From NCBI GenBank assembly GCA_949987705.1, contig OX465282.1:94538070-94602069 (forward strand): 64,000 nt of DNA, written 5' to 3'. The notes under the pieces were generated by a model that was given only the letters and a program-made list of their open reading frames with translations, had not been told where the DNA came from and ran no database searches. Position numbers and translations under genes: made by a program. Positions 42,841 through 54,860 of the stretch are shown one piece after another. The stretch comes from Thereva unica (taxonomy: Eukaryota > Arthropoda > Insecta > Diptera > Therevidae). The stretch's first letter is position 1. Each line of letters begins with the position of its first letter.

Positions 42841-43365
42841 GATGTTTTCAAACTTCGTGATCCAAAAAATTTGAACAGTTATGCACACCTCGTTGCCAAA
42901 TTTTATAAATTTTATTCTATCATTTCCCCTCTTTTAAGTTAAAACGGCAAGAAACGCAGAAAAAGCTAAACTAAATAATTTGGGAAGGGATGCTCGCATG
43001 CCGATTGAATAAAGTTAATTTATCTTTATATGTATTGGGCAGAGGTTTTAAATCCATGTAAAACCCCAGCTCAACCACGTCACTTTATCCATTATAATAA
43101 GCATAATTTTACTATAATTATGAGAAATATTTCTCATCCCTAAATTTAAAATAATTAAAAAAAAATGCTGGGAAAATTTCTTTTAGATATATGAGCTTTT
43201 TCCTTCATAAATTGAGAGTTCTCCGCAACACAACCTCCCTAAGCAGAAGCGCGCATGAAGCTGACGGAAAACGTCAACAATATAGTAATGAGAGTGTTAG
43301 AAACACAAATATCATATTTTTTAATAGAAATTGTTAGAAATTATTTCCTGGAAAATAGCTGTGTG
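42841..43365. mobile_element. Half copy of the TA-flanked foldback
   Basis: Begins GATGTTTTCAAACTTCGTGA directly after TA and follows the left arm of 20296-22908 through the empty site of the nested MITE to about TTATTTCCTGG. The rest of the arm, the centre and the right arm are absent. A run of 16 C follows at 43376-43391. Confidence 0.85.
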
Positions 43366-43394
43366 TGATATCTGACCCCCCCCCCCCCCCCAAA

Positions 43395-43700
43395 AATAAG
43401 GATAGATCAAACCCTGCTAATCTCCGATCAATAAGTTGACTTCCAAACATCAGCCAAGTATTTGAGTTTATAATTAACCGTTCGGTGGTAAGCTTGGGTG
43501 GAAGAAAATAAAATAATTCCGGGCAAGCAGTTCGGATTCCGTGCGGAACATGGCACTATCCATGCTTGCGCAAAATTGAACGCAGAGCTCCTACGATTCA
43601 GCACGCGAGTCGGCTCTTCGGATATAATATGGAGGAAGTTTCCAGAGCCAGTTCCAGTACTGGTGGCTGGAAGAATCCATAGGGTGAAGTGGGTTAATGT
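43395..43700 (+). pseudogene. Jockey-type reverse transcriptase fragment
   Basis: The translation contains (with one frameshift) NISQVFEFIINRSVV and KIIPGKQFGFRAEHGTIHA. This is RT motifs 2 and 2a of Jockey elements (LLPNISKVFEK..., QFGFR..HST). Motifs A-C are missing: coding similarity ends near 43610 and the 3' UTR-like sequence begins near 43690, an internal deletion. Confidence 0.7.
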
Positions 43701-44255
43701 GTATGTATTAATGTAATGTGTTTATGCATAGTAGGATTAGCATCGCAGTAGGGGAATTAGGTATAGTCATAGGATTAAAATTGCAATAAGTTTAGTTGTA
43801 AGATAGGTAGGTAGTTTTAAGGTCACGTTTAGATAGGCGTAGCCTGGAATGCTACTGCGCGCGAGCTCTCACGCTATTGTAAAGCCTCAGCCCGCCTCAG
43901 TGCGACAAAACTCGGGCCTTAGCCACCTGATCCTGTCATCTGAGTCTCTGGAGACTGTCGTCCTACTAGGCTATTTAGGCGTAGCTTAGAGTAGGTAGTC
44001 TATAAAATACATTAAGTTAGCTAAGTTTTTAAAAAAAATTCTTAGCATTAAGTTTAGAATTAAGTTATGTAGTAATACAATTCAAATAAATAAAAAGGCC
44101 GAAAGGCAAAATAAACATAACTAATTAAGTTAGATAGAATTTTGCTTAGAGTGCCCGCGAAGGGCCAGTAAGTTAGTTAAGTTAGATAGGGAAAATAGGT
44201 TTAAGCATAGCCTGTAAGTTTTGTTATTATATCTTAATGATAAATAAGCTTATAT
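43701..44255 (+). other. Probable 3' untranslated part of the Jockey-type element
   Basis: AAGTTAGATAGG-type repeats and AAATAAAAAGGCCGAAAGGC followed by AAAATAAAC resemble the 3' UTR of Jockey elements (recalled). It ends with a run of A near 44250-44260. Confidence 0.5.
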
Positions 44256-46964
44256 AAAAAAAATACTGGCTGAAGGCACCACAAGTCAAAGGTCACGAAA
44301 AGCAATTTTGGTGCATTTTGCAAAACTTAAGCATCAATATTGTTTTGCTGTGTCATATTATTTGCTGTGGTTGAAGCAAGCTATATATTTTTGTATGTTT
44401 AAGTAGGATAATACTCTAGAATCGACCATAGCGGAACTTCTACTTGGTAGAGAAATTCTTACCCTATACGTTTTAGAAGCTGATGATGGGTCCCCTTTAA
44501 GTAAAATATCTCTAAGCCCCATATCTACCACAGATTTGAATAAAGGATCGACAAATTGTTGAGACCATGTTTGGTATATTAGCTTCGGTTTTTCGCATTT
44601 TACATTCAATCATGCTAGAGCATGTACAAAGGACAGTTATGACTTGTGCGTATTGACACAATTTTTTAATAATTATAAAAGCAACTGAGTGCGTATATAA
44701 CCCATCTAACACACACATCGTAGGCAAATCAAGTGCTCCGCCTTAATCCTGTACTACCACTTTTCATTTTTTAAGGACGTTCTTTGAAGAAGTAAGTAAG
44801 CTTCGTAATTTCTTGTTCGCTTCATTACTGCTTATCTCAAATTTATTGACGTGTAAAGCCCAAGCATATTTTTTACATTTCGGTCTTTATTGACTGATGA
44901 CTTTACGTCCCATACTGCGGGAAGCCAAAATGAATATTTTTTTCATTTGACCAGCTATTATCTTTATTCATTATGAAAATTAATTCAGTCCTTAAATTCT
45001 TTTTGTAAACAACAAATCAATCCACAAAAAAGAAAACATCCCGCAATGGGCACAAGGTATTCTTTTTTAAAAATAAGACTTAACCGTGGAGCCAAGGAGT
45101 TAACTGGCCAGCAATGTTTAAATAATTTAACGATATCAAAAGCAACAAGCCGACCAGTAGTTGCAATAAGGGCCATTTCGCGCCCAATACGGATTAATTG
45201 CCGGCAAGTTTGAACATATTGATGGAAATAATGCTGAATTTTGAGCAATTTTGTTTCGCCATCATTGCGGGCCACACATTGCTGAAAAATGCTCCTTGTT
45301 TACAGGCACCTTAATATTATACAATTGGAAATGCTAGTTGAGCTATAGTGGAGACTATGCTTGAAGCTACAATAGTTCAAATTATAAATTATGAAGCTTG
45401 ACTCAACAAATTACAAACTGGTTTCGGGTCCTGTAAATTAACATGGAAAATCTCTATGGAAATGCTATTTCTCATACTCAGAGCGGAACAAAATTAAGAA
45501 AAAAGCAAATACTGAAGTGTGCGTAGATAAAAATCTGCTATTAATTACTTCTACGATTTCTATATTCTGTTAAATATTAAAAATAGTACAGATGGTATTG
45601 TATTATACAACAACACTTTTCTTGCTTCATGATATAACAAAAAGGCAAGCAAATGTCATAATGTATTTTCAGGAAACAATCCCAAAATCTTGCCTCTTCT
45701 TGACCCTCTCTCCTTTAGCATTTGATGCACATGAGGCACTCTGCTTGTCTTTACTTAGGATTTTTACACAACAACAAGGAGAAAGCCTGGCTGATCCACT
45801 TCCAATCCTTGAATAAATAATAATGCTCTGCAGTAAATGTATTTTATTGTTTTTGCCTATTTCATTTGTTTTTCTTGTTTTCTGTCATATTACAGAACCA
45901 GGGATTTAAAATTTTTACACATATGAAAGGTCTTTCAACAAGGGGTGTCATTGTAACTATCAACATACATATAACTGTTACTACGATAATAACTAAAAAC
46001 TAGGAGGTTTGCAGATATGGATCGATGCACGCTTGCAAATAGTGAAAATTCTTTACAAAAATGTTGAAAATTTCGCAGAAACCGTTCCTAAAGTTCATCA
46101 AGTTCTTGGACAGGTATAGTGAAGTTAATCAATAAATTCGAACAACTCGGACAAGTTTCCAGGGGCGGCGGATAATAATTGTCTGTGGGGAGCACGTGAA
46201 CAGATAATCGTTAAACTGTAAAAAGTAAATCGCTTAATTTATTTACCAGCTATATATTGAGTTATATGGTTTTCAATTGTTTGGTTTGGGATTAGTAAGG
46301 GAGGGGTGATTGCAGATATGCCTCCTATGAGTCTAACACCCCACCGCCCCATTGGACCCTGTGTGGATTGACCTAGACGGCCCACACAGGGCATCTAACA
46401 CCTTGTCACATTGGCGCCTCATTATAAGAAATGGGTCCCATTTCTAGCCCCTTTGAAGAAAAATCATTACTACTTGATACCGAGTGGAAAAGTGGCGCTC
46501 AATGGTGTTCATCAAAACCGGAACAGTCTAGCCATTTAGCTATATAACTGTTATCGCTCTTTGCATTTCTTTGCCTTTCTCTGTTTGGGCTTCGTTAGCG
46601 CCACTTCCATCATTCTCCACGCATCCTCCGACCTTATCATATGGTCCAGGGTATTCTCAGGAGTTAGATGGACTTAAGCAACCTCGGGCATTTAAATCCT
46701 AGCAGAACAGTGAATCGTCCAACCAAACGCGGTGAAGACATGCCCTATAATTTGCATGCCAACTCATTAACTGTGTGAGATAATACCTCACTTCCTCATG
46801 TTGTCTTATAACCCACTTCTCCACATTTCATATGAGTTCATCGGCCCTTTTTAGACTCGTCTCGCCCCACCTCCTCTGATATAGTGCGATGGATTGTAGC
46901 TGTGCGCTAGAGTCCGTCGACCTTTCTTGGATCCCCCTCGTGCATATTCCGAGTCGTTAGACCC
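44256..46964. other. No gene seen
   Basis: AT-rich to about 46260, then more balanced. CCCTGTGTGGATTGACC and CCCACACAGGG form a small hairpin at 46359-46391. The ORFs at 44985-45275 and 45592-45816 carry no known motif. Confidence 0.4.
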
Positions 46965-47346
46965 CTTGCCCTCCATTGCAAGAATATCAATGGGGACGAT
47001 GTCCAAATTTATTTAAACAGTTCTCTTGGGCCGAATTGGATACCTGTTTTCTTCCAACTATCTGTCATATGAAGAATTGCTTACCTTACCAAATACGAGT
47101 TAAAAATCTCGGTGACTATCTAAATTCTCAATTAACCTGCTGTGATCATGTGGCTGCTACTCTATCTAAAATCTAGAGTAATTTGCGTCGCCTCTAGTTG
47201 TATGACTCTATTCTCCAACTATAGACACTCGTTGAAAGTTAATTAAGACGCTAATTTTACCGCATTTCACTAATGCCAGCTTGGTTTTCCGTCGCTTGAT
47301 ACCTTTTGTCGCAATAAACTTCACGCAGCTTTCAATGACTGCACTT
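46965..47346 (+). pseudogene. Jockey-superfamily RT thumb fragment, target of the CR1/L2 insertion
   Basis: The frame reads IRVKNLGDYLNSQLTCCDHV and TLSKI, then after a stop SNLRRL and LYDSILQL, with a further block ending SFQ*LH. This matches the region VKNLGV.LDS.L.W..HV..T..KI...LRRL of R1/Jockey-type elements. It stops at the T-run where the minus-strand element begins. Confidence 0.65.
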
Positions 47347-48843
47347 TTTTTTTTTTTTTTTATTGCAACTTATAAAAATATGTACATAGTGATTTAATTT
47401 ACAAACTATGGTCTAGCTTAGCCCTCACATAAGAAAACTTGTGTGTGAGAGCCCTAGCAGTCTTAACTTTTTGGAATTTCTTTTATCTAGGTGCAGTAAG
47501 TTCTAACTATTTTCTAATTTTAAAATTAAGTGGTGTATTATTGATATTAAACAATTGAAAATTGATTTGCCTAACATAAGTATTTTAAAAGTTCATGACT
47601 GTTTCTTCGGATAACATACTTAAAGATACTTCTATAACTGGATTCGTTTAATGATTGCTTTATATCAATAGAGAGTTCATTATACATCATCGGACCTAAG
47701 TAACTGGGGTGTCTTTGAGATACCACTTTTCTGCATTTTCGTATTGCAAGTGGGCGTGTTAATTGTCTCCTGGTTTGGTAGCCTGAGCAGTGCACAGGAA
47801 ATAGCCTTAAATTTTTATATGTGAATTTAAGTAAATTATAGCAATATATTTGTCGGACAGTCAGTACATTAAAAGTGGATAACGCTTCAGTAGTGGAAAA
47901 GAATTTAGATTTTTTTATGCACATTTTAATGATTTTCGACTGTAAATTAATTAACGGCTTCATGACATTTGTGTATGCAGAGCCCCAAGCTATAATACCA
48001 TATTGAAAGAGTGATTGTATTAACGCAAAGTATACTGATCTCATCGTTGGTCTATCAAGAATATTTCGAAGCAGCACAATTTTGTATTTAGTTTTCCTTA
48101 TCCTTTTACATATACCAAGAATATGTTTATCCCATTTGAGACGATCATCTATTGTAACACCTAGGTATTTGATATCTGGAACACGTTTTAGTGGGGTATC
48201 GCATACCTTAATCAAGTGTTCATTGAGTGGATTTGCGTTATGGCCGAACATAATAAAATGTGTTTTTTCTAGGTTTAGCGCGAGCTTATGCAAACATAGC
48301 CACTCGTAAAAAGTTTTCATTCCACTATTTGCTAAGCTGATCGTCGTGTTCCAATTATCGCTTTTAAACATTAAGACAGTATCGTCGGCAAACGCTACGA
48401 CGTGTCCATTTGAGATATTATGCTGCAGATGGAAAATATCATTGACATAGACGAGGAACAATAAAGGACCAAGCACAGTTCCTTGGGGTATCCCACAACG
48501 TACTAAACTAGGCTCACTTACTCTATTCCCCACTTTAACGAGCTGCAGTCGTTCGTGAAGATAGGAATTGAAAAGCGATAAAATTTCCCCGTTTAAACCC
48601 AGCTTTTCAAGTTTATTGATCAGAAGCTGATGATTTACTGTATCAAAAGCCTTTTTCAGATCAAGGAAAATTGCTAAGACTTTCTCATTTCTGTCCACAC
48701 TGGCGCTAATGAAGGATGTGACGTCAAACAAAGCATGATCTGTACTCGTATTCGATCTAAAGCCGTATTGATTTTTTGCAAGGATGTTATTATCATCCAG
48801 AAACTTCAAGAGTCTACTCTTTATGCACTTTTCGAAAATTTTC
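47347..48843 (-). mobile_element. CR1/L2-type non-LTR retrotransposon running into the assembly gap
   Basis: A T-run at 47347-47370 (poly(A) on the minus strand, with GCAATAAA just upstream of it), a 3' UTR of about 200 bp, and an RT frame that continues to the first N at 48844. The 5' part is hidden in or beyond the gap. Confidence 0.85.
47571..48843 (-). CDS. CR1/L2-type reverse transcriptase (partial, N-terminus in the gap)
   Basis: At least 423 residues with no stop. It starts at the gap with KIFEKCIKSRLLKFLDDNN, then QYGFRSNTSTDHAL. Motif A is AIFLDLKKAFDTVNH, motif B CGIPQGTVLGPLLFLVYVND and motif C VVAFADDTVLMF, all catalytic Asp present. Next come the thumb (DIKYLGVTIDDRLKWDKHI) and a C-terminal region YGIIAWGSA. 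The protein ends HELLKYLC and has no RNase H. An open frame and a good poly(A) tail suggest a young insertion. Placement in CR1/L2 and not Jockey is by the motif B/C wording and lack of RNase H. Confidence 0.92.
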
Positions 48844-49043
48844 NNNNNNNNNNNNNNNNNNNNNNNNNNNNNNNNNNNNNNNNNNNNNNNNNNNNNNNNN
48901 NNNNNNNNNNNNNNNNNNNNNNNNNNNNNNNNNNNNNNNNNNNNNNNNNNNNNNNNNNNNNNNNNNNNNNNNNNNNNNNNNNNNNNNNNNNNNNNNNNNN
49001 NNNNNNNNNNNNNNNNNNNNNNNNNNNNNNNNNNNNNNNNNNN
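48844..49043. other. Assembly gap (200 N)
   Basis: Exactly 200 undetermined bases, probably a fixed-size placeholder. Frames reported across it are meaningless. Confidence 0.99.
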
Positions 49044-52000
49044 TTATGCAGATTTATCTAATCAACAACTTTACTTAACCAAAATTTACTTAAAGCCGAT
49101 AATTTACTAGATATTTTCGAAAAACTGATTTTTGTGACCTTTGACCTCTAATATCTCAAGACGCGGACACGAGATTACATAAGACTTTTGACACATCATA
49201 TAGAATGCCTAAACAAAGGCTCATACAAATTTTCAGCTTATTACCTCTCATTCCAAAGTGAAACCCTAATTTGACTGGACTGTGTGCGTATTTCACTTTC
49301 CATACAAATTTTGACAGCGCATTACGAGGTGAAGAGCTCTTTGCGTCTTGTAAATTCCTATCTCGTTCTCCTCCCGAGGCAGGGAGTTAGGCAGACGGCA
49401 TGAGTCTATTTGGTGTGGTCTGGTTTACGGTTGGTTTACTTTGTCTGGAGTTCCTGTTCTACTTGGTCTGAACTGCCTGGTATATCTGGTTTGGTCTTAC
49501 TAATCTATCTGACAGGGTCTGACTGGTTTATCTCATCTGGTTTCCCTAGTCTCTTTGGTTTTGTCTGCCGGATCTATAAAACTGTATACTACTACGAGAT
49601 TGTTATTCCACATAGCACAAAGACAAGCGATTGAATTAAAACATTGGGCATCTTTATTACACCGTCTGAGCAAATAAATCACGAAAAAGGCTATATTATT
49701 ACCCCCTTCCCGTGCCTTCGGCACTTTTTGTTTTCACATACTTGAAAAAAATCCCTCGGCTAAAAGAGATACATGGTAAATACATATCGAACGAGGAGTT
49801 CATTGATGAAAATGCGCCGTGTTGAATGGTTTGGATGAAGTCATATTCAAAGAGAGAGAAAGAGAATGTGGGTCAGAGACCAGGCAATAATCGTTAATTT
49901 ATCTTGCATAATTTTGTGAAATAAAGCCCTTTATTTATAAAAATCCAAGATGGCGGGTTGTTGCGAACTTTCCATAGTTAGTTCCATATATTTTATGAGT
50001 GTGCTACAATGTCCATAGCCTATCTACTGGTACTTCATGGCTCAAACAGATGCTTGCTTTGAGACAACTTGGACAATTGTATCGACTTCAAGGCAGATTC
50101 TGTTGATAAATATTTTGTTTGTTTTCTGAGTATTTATTGAATGACCATTGTAATTGACCATTTAAAATTCACAATCTACATTAAAAGTGGAACAGCTAAA
50201 TAGCAGGGCACCACCGCTTTCTTTATAATTAGTAATTAACTGAAGATATATTTCCCGTCTTGTCTTCTGTTGATGTCTTCTGTTCAAATATTGACAGTAT
50301 AACAATTTTACTATCGTTAGCAGAAATTAAAAACTACTTAAGGCCTCCGCCCTGAAAATTTTCCTTGTATACCCACCCCCGCCGACCACAGTTAATTATA
50401 CTAAGAAAAAAAGCGCTTAACAACTCTTTTTCCCAACGATGACATGCGCTTTTCCAGTAAGGTGAAAGCGTACCAGGATACCCGTAATTACGCTCTTCCG
50501 TGTTCGCTGCTGCTGCCAGTTACCAGCGACTTGGTTAATTTCAAATTCAATAGATACACGCATATCAAATTGATTACTCGCAAAGCTTCACACCTAATTA
50601 AAAATACTGAAAGCCGCCATGGCAGCCCTCGTCGGGGCTCATTTGTTTAACATGTCTTGATTTTAATTTTCCCCCTCGTTTTACAGAAAAAGTTCATTAT
50701 TTATTGGGTTTTAGTGTAATCTGGTAAAGCTCCTTGAAAAACACATGTAGTCTGTCGAAGTCGTAGCCCATTAATCATAAATTAACTTGGAAAAGTTTGT
50801 ATGTAAGCGTTTATGTGCGGATGGCGAATTGCCCGTGGAGCAAGCGGGGTAGGTGTACCATAGACTTAGGTAAAATTACAAGGCGTTGCCTGTGCACAAG
50901 GTGCCGGGGTAGTTTGTTATTATTTTCTGGCTTTATATCCTTGCTGTGGTGCTCGGCACAGCATTTACAACAACCACATTTATTCCTCTATCAAATACAG
51001 CCGTTGCTCCAGTGGCCGCATAGAACTGCCGAAGCACTGATGTTTCCTTTCTACTTTGTTTTATTTTGTTTTGTTTTGTTTTACTTTGTTTTGTTTGTTC
51101 CCTGGAAAAGTTTGCGAATTCGGTAATTAACCTGGAAAACAAGTTTATCATTGCCACAGATGTAAATTATCGGAAAATGCCCTGGCATGGCTATTTTCAA
51201 AAGAGTCGCCCTCCGCTCATCGTTGTACCGTCCATCGTTTCTGCCGGTTTCCAAGAGTGCATCGCAATCAGGAACAGATCCTAAAGGATATAAACATCCT
51301 GAAGGTGGTAGCGAGGTGGCTGTATGCCTCCTTAACTGGCACCCAGAACGGGATAGCTGGTGGCTGGATGGAATTGCTTAAAGAATGCGCCACGTTTGCA
51401 GGACTTGCCTGCTTTGTTCGATGACCATTAACATAGGAATGACAATAAGTTCATATTCGAGAATCGCTTGGGAGCTGTCGTAGACAACTACTTTTGGTCC
51501 CCATTGGAGGGGTCCTGAATGGGGCTCATCCTCATGCGTTTGTAATATTTTTCCCTTAATTACGCCATTTATTAAGATAAATTGCCTTCGTGCTCCTACG
51601 TGAATGAGCACGAAACAAATTCTGTACGAAACCGTTCGTAATTTATTGAATGTAAAATAATTTTTCAATCTTATAAAGAATGCAGAAAATGGTGAATTGA
51701 TGATTGCGCGAGGAAAAATGGAAGGAGGGTGATGCTTCAAGCAGCCGGAAGATAATGGTAGATTAATTTGGTAAATTTAAGATGCACTTCTACGAATTTA
51801 TTTTAACATTAGGGTTTTTCTATTTTATAGCCAAAATATGCATGAGCACAACTGTTAGCAAAACTGTTCCTCCCTATACAAAAACAAAGTGGAAATGAGG
51901 CAAGAGTAAGGAAACTAACATAAATGGCGGTCCAATTTTTGCGATAGGATTTAAACTGTAAATATTATAACAAAGTGTAAAACTTTCTCCTTTTTTTGAA

Positions 52001-52586
52001 GGAGAATTCAATGCTATTAATGGTAAAATAATTTAATCAAATAAGAGGCTCGTGCCGAAATTGAATGAGAATGTAATCAAAGTCAGTATCCACTATTTAT
52101 AATATGGGAATTTTTTGAAGAATTGTACAAGGTGCATGCTTTCACGACTTTTGACTTGAAGACTGACAAGGACCAGAAATGAAATGTCGGTTTGGCTATA
52201 GCGAAAAGAAAAAAATAGTTTAAACACAAAATAAAGGGAAAAGATAAAATGGTGATGCTATTTAGGGGTTGAAAACGCTTTTGTGTGATCCAATAGGGCT
52301 AACTTTTAAGGTTCCTTCTTCGCTCTTTTTATTACCTTCAAGCATACCAATAAACTAAAACCTAATCCTAAGTTCTCCAATCCAAAATGGGGCCAGATAA
52401 AGGGTGCCCACTATTTTTTAAAAGAAATAGAGTATATCTGATTTCAGATAGGGTAAATAAAGCGTAGCGAATAAAAGGGAGTACTGGGAAAAAGAAATGT
52501 CAAAAATAGAATAAGCGAACAGCCGAAACGACGTCACGAAACTATATAAAAAAGAGCGCTGAGTCGGTTTCAAGCCCATAGTAACA
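49044..52586. other. No gene seen
   Basis: TTTGACCTCTAATATCTCAAG near 49140 resembles dispersed-repeat sequence. TGGTTT/GGTCTG-rich DNA lies at 49410-49560, and TTTTGTTTTGTTTTG low-complexity at 51058-51096. The ORF 51187-51381 has no recognisable motif. The rest is unassigned. Confidence 0.4.
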
Positions 52587-54130
52587 ATGTGGAAAAATAA
52601 GGATGGAGAAATCTTAAGTACCCAAGAACTAGTTCTAACTAGATGGTGTGAACAATTCAAAGAACTTTTAGCTCGAGATGCGGAGCAAACGTTAACAGAA
52701 AACGTGGAACTAGCAGAGGAACTAGCGGGAGACATGCCAACATTAGAAGACGTGCAAGGCGTATTGAAAAAACTAAAAAAACAACAAATCTCCGGGCAAA
52801 GATAACATTCTAGCAGAGCTATTAAAACAAGGAGGTGAATGTAATGTGAAGCCAGCATGAAATCGTAACACTAATATGAGCCCAGAAACAAATACCATCG
52901 GAATGGTGCAAAGGCACTGTGTGCCCTATACATAAAAAGGAGATCAGCTAAACTGCCGTAATTATAGAGGCATCAGTCTACTGAGCGTAGCATTTAAAGT
53001 ATAGTCAAATATTTTATACGTTAAACTACAGCCTTACGCAGAAAGAGCTCTGGGAAACTATCAAAGCGGTTTCCGCCCCGGAAGATCTACCACAGCCATA
53101 TTTTCACTCTTAAGGAGGTCCTAGAAAAGGCAAATGAATTTAACATACATATACATTCTCTATTCATAGACTTCAGAAACGTCTATGATAAAATAAAACG
53201 TGAAGAATTATATAAAGCTATGGAGTACTTAAGATTTCCCAAGCACCTCGTAGATTTGACCAAAATGACAATTAAATGCGGCATAAGAATCAAGGAGAGC
53301 TGTCAGAACCATTCAACGCCACAGTAGGACTAAGCCAAAGAGATGCCCTATTGTTATTTAACGTAGCTATGGAAATTATTGGAATACGCTGACGCCATCG
53401 TAATACTAGCCAGATCCCCCATAGCAAGGAAAGAAGCCTTCATATCGCTAGAAAGAGCAGCAAAGAATTTCGAACTAGCAATTAATGAAGAGAAAACGAA
53501 ATATATGTGTATCTCTAAATGACGAAATGATCGCCAAAATATGATAATTGATACATGCAACATCGAAGGAGTGAAAGAATTTATATACCTAGGAACGCTA
53601 ATTTCAAAAGATAACGACACGACATTAGAAGTCAAAAGGAGATTAGCGCTGGGAAATAGATGCTAATGAGGGCTACGTAAACACTTCTTAACGTAAACAC
53701 TTCTTAACTCTTATAAAGCCAATACTACTGTATGGATCCGAAAGCTGGACATTAAGAAGTAACGAAGAACACCTCCTAGGGTGCTTCGAGAGAAAAATCC
53801 TGCGCACTATATATGGAGGAATCAACGAAAACGGTGTTTGGAGGAGAAGATACAATCACGAATTGTATCAGTTGTATAGAGATCCAAACATCATAAAAAC
53901 TATAAAAATTAATAGAATCCGATAGGCAGGACATGTTGAACGTAGCAACGATGACAGCATAGCAAAAATCATTATGAACAAGAAACCAGACCGACACAGA
54001 TGTACGGGACGTCCAAAAAAGAGTTATACAGATAGCGTAGAAGAAGATCTACGAACCCTAGGTATAAGAAATTGGAGACTTCAAGCCAAGGACCGACTTC
54101 AGAACTGTCGAGGAGGTCTTACAGCTCGGC
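52587..54130 (+). pseudogene. Stop-riddled RTE-like reverse transcriptase
   Basis: The first part (52587-52805) is open: MWKNKDGEILSTQELVLTRW, the segment preceding RT. Later blocks appear in changing frames: NYRGISLLSVAF at 52960, NYQSGFRPGRST at 53060, then ILLYGSESWTLRS (53720-53770), FERKILRTIYGGINENGVW (53790-53840), AGHVERSNDD (53925) and RCTGRPKKSY with EEDLRTLGIRNWR (54000-54080). The order is correct for one full RT and tail, with many stops and indels. Motif C cannot be located with confidence. Old and inactive. Confidence 0.85.
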
Positions 54131-54290
54131 GGCTCCTTGTGGATTCCAGTCAAGTGTCAATTTCGCTAGACTCTCGTTCTCGCGTCGCAAGGTGTGACCA
54201 ATCCAATTCATTTTCCTGATTTCGTCGTCTATCATTTCTTGGCCGGCAGGGCGCCATAGCTCTAAATTTCTAAATCAATCTTGAAGGGTA
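54131..54290 (-). pseudogene. Antisense fragment of the RTE C-terminal region
   Basis: CTTGTGGATTCCAGTCAAG, TTCTCGCGTCGCAAGGTGTG and TTGGCCGGCAGGGCGCCATA match 41834-41970 in the same (antisense) orientation. It is joined directly to the end of the plus-strand RTE pseudogene, a chimeric junction near 54120-54130. Confidence 0.75.
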
Positions 54291-54795
54291 CAGATGTTCC
54301 AAGCTAGTTCCAGGATTGGATGTTGGATGTATCTGCTATGAGGCTTGAGTCGCCTTTCAACTAGTGGAGCAAACGCAAGAACATGACAAGACTGATATAG
54401 TCTTGGTCTTGCGTGCATAGTTAAGTCTCGGTCTTAGCCTTCGCCCTACTAAACGCGCAAGACCAAGACAAGACTGCAAGACAAAGATCATTTTTACTCA
54501 TCACTACTTTCAACAATACCTGCCATCTTTACCATTGTCCATTGCACGAATTATGGTTAAATTTCTGTCTTGGATGGGATAATTTTTATTGGCTATGCAT
54601 TGTTGCTGTTTTCTGTGAAAATGAACCATTCAGGGCGGCGAAGAAATACTTTCTCCATCTTTGCATATGCTTCTTATCGCTGCATTTCCATCCGCATTCT
54701 TCACCGCATTGTTTTAGTGGAGTACTTTACCGAAAGCTGTTTAGTAATTTGGCACTGGACCTTACTGTTGCCGGTGTTTACTACGTTTTCCCATT
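54291..54795. other. No gene seen
   Basis: CAAGAC/GTCTTG motifs recur at 54385-54480 (AAGACTGATATAGTCTTGG, CAAGACCAAGACAAGACTGC), a short imperfect repeat cluster. The overlapping ORFs at 54542-54961 cross the repeat motif below. Confidence 0.35.
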
Positions 54796-54860
54796 TTTAA
54801 CCGACTTAAAAAAAAGGAGGAGGTTATCAATTCGGTGTGTACCTAGGTATTTTCTTTCTG
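54796..54860 (+). repeat. AACCGACTT repeat end
   Basis: TTTTTAACCGACTTAAAAAA followed by GGAGGAGGTTATCAATTCGG is the same terminus as the right end (complement) of 26605-28757. Confidence 0.6.

Noticed and set aside
44985..45275. 96-residue minus-strand ORF
   Set aside because: No recognisable domain, no splice or poly(A) context, and composition similar to its flanks.
48735..49110. ORFs of about 100 residues crossing 48844-49043
   Set aside because: They consist mainly of undetermined bases of the assembly gap.
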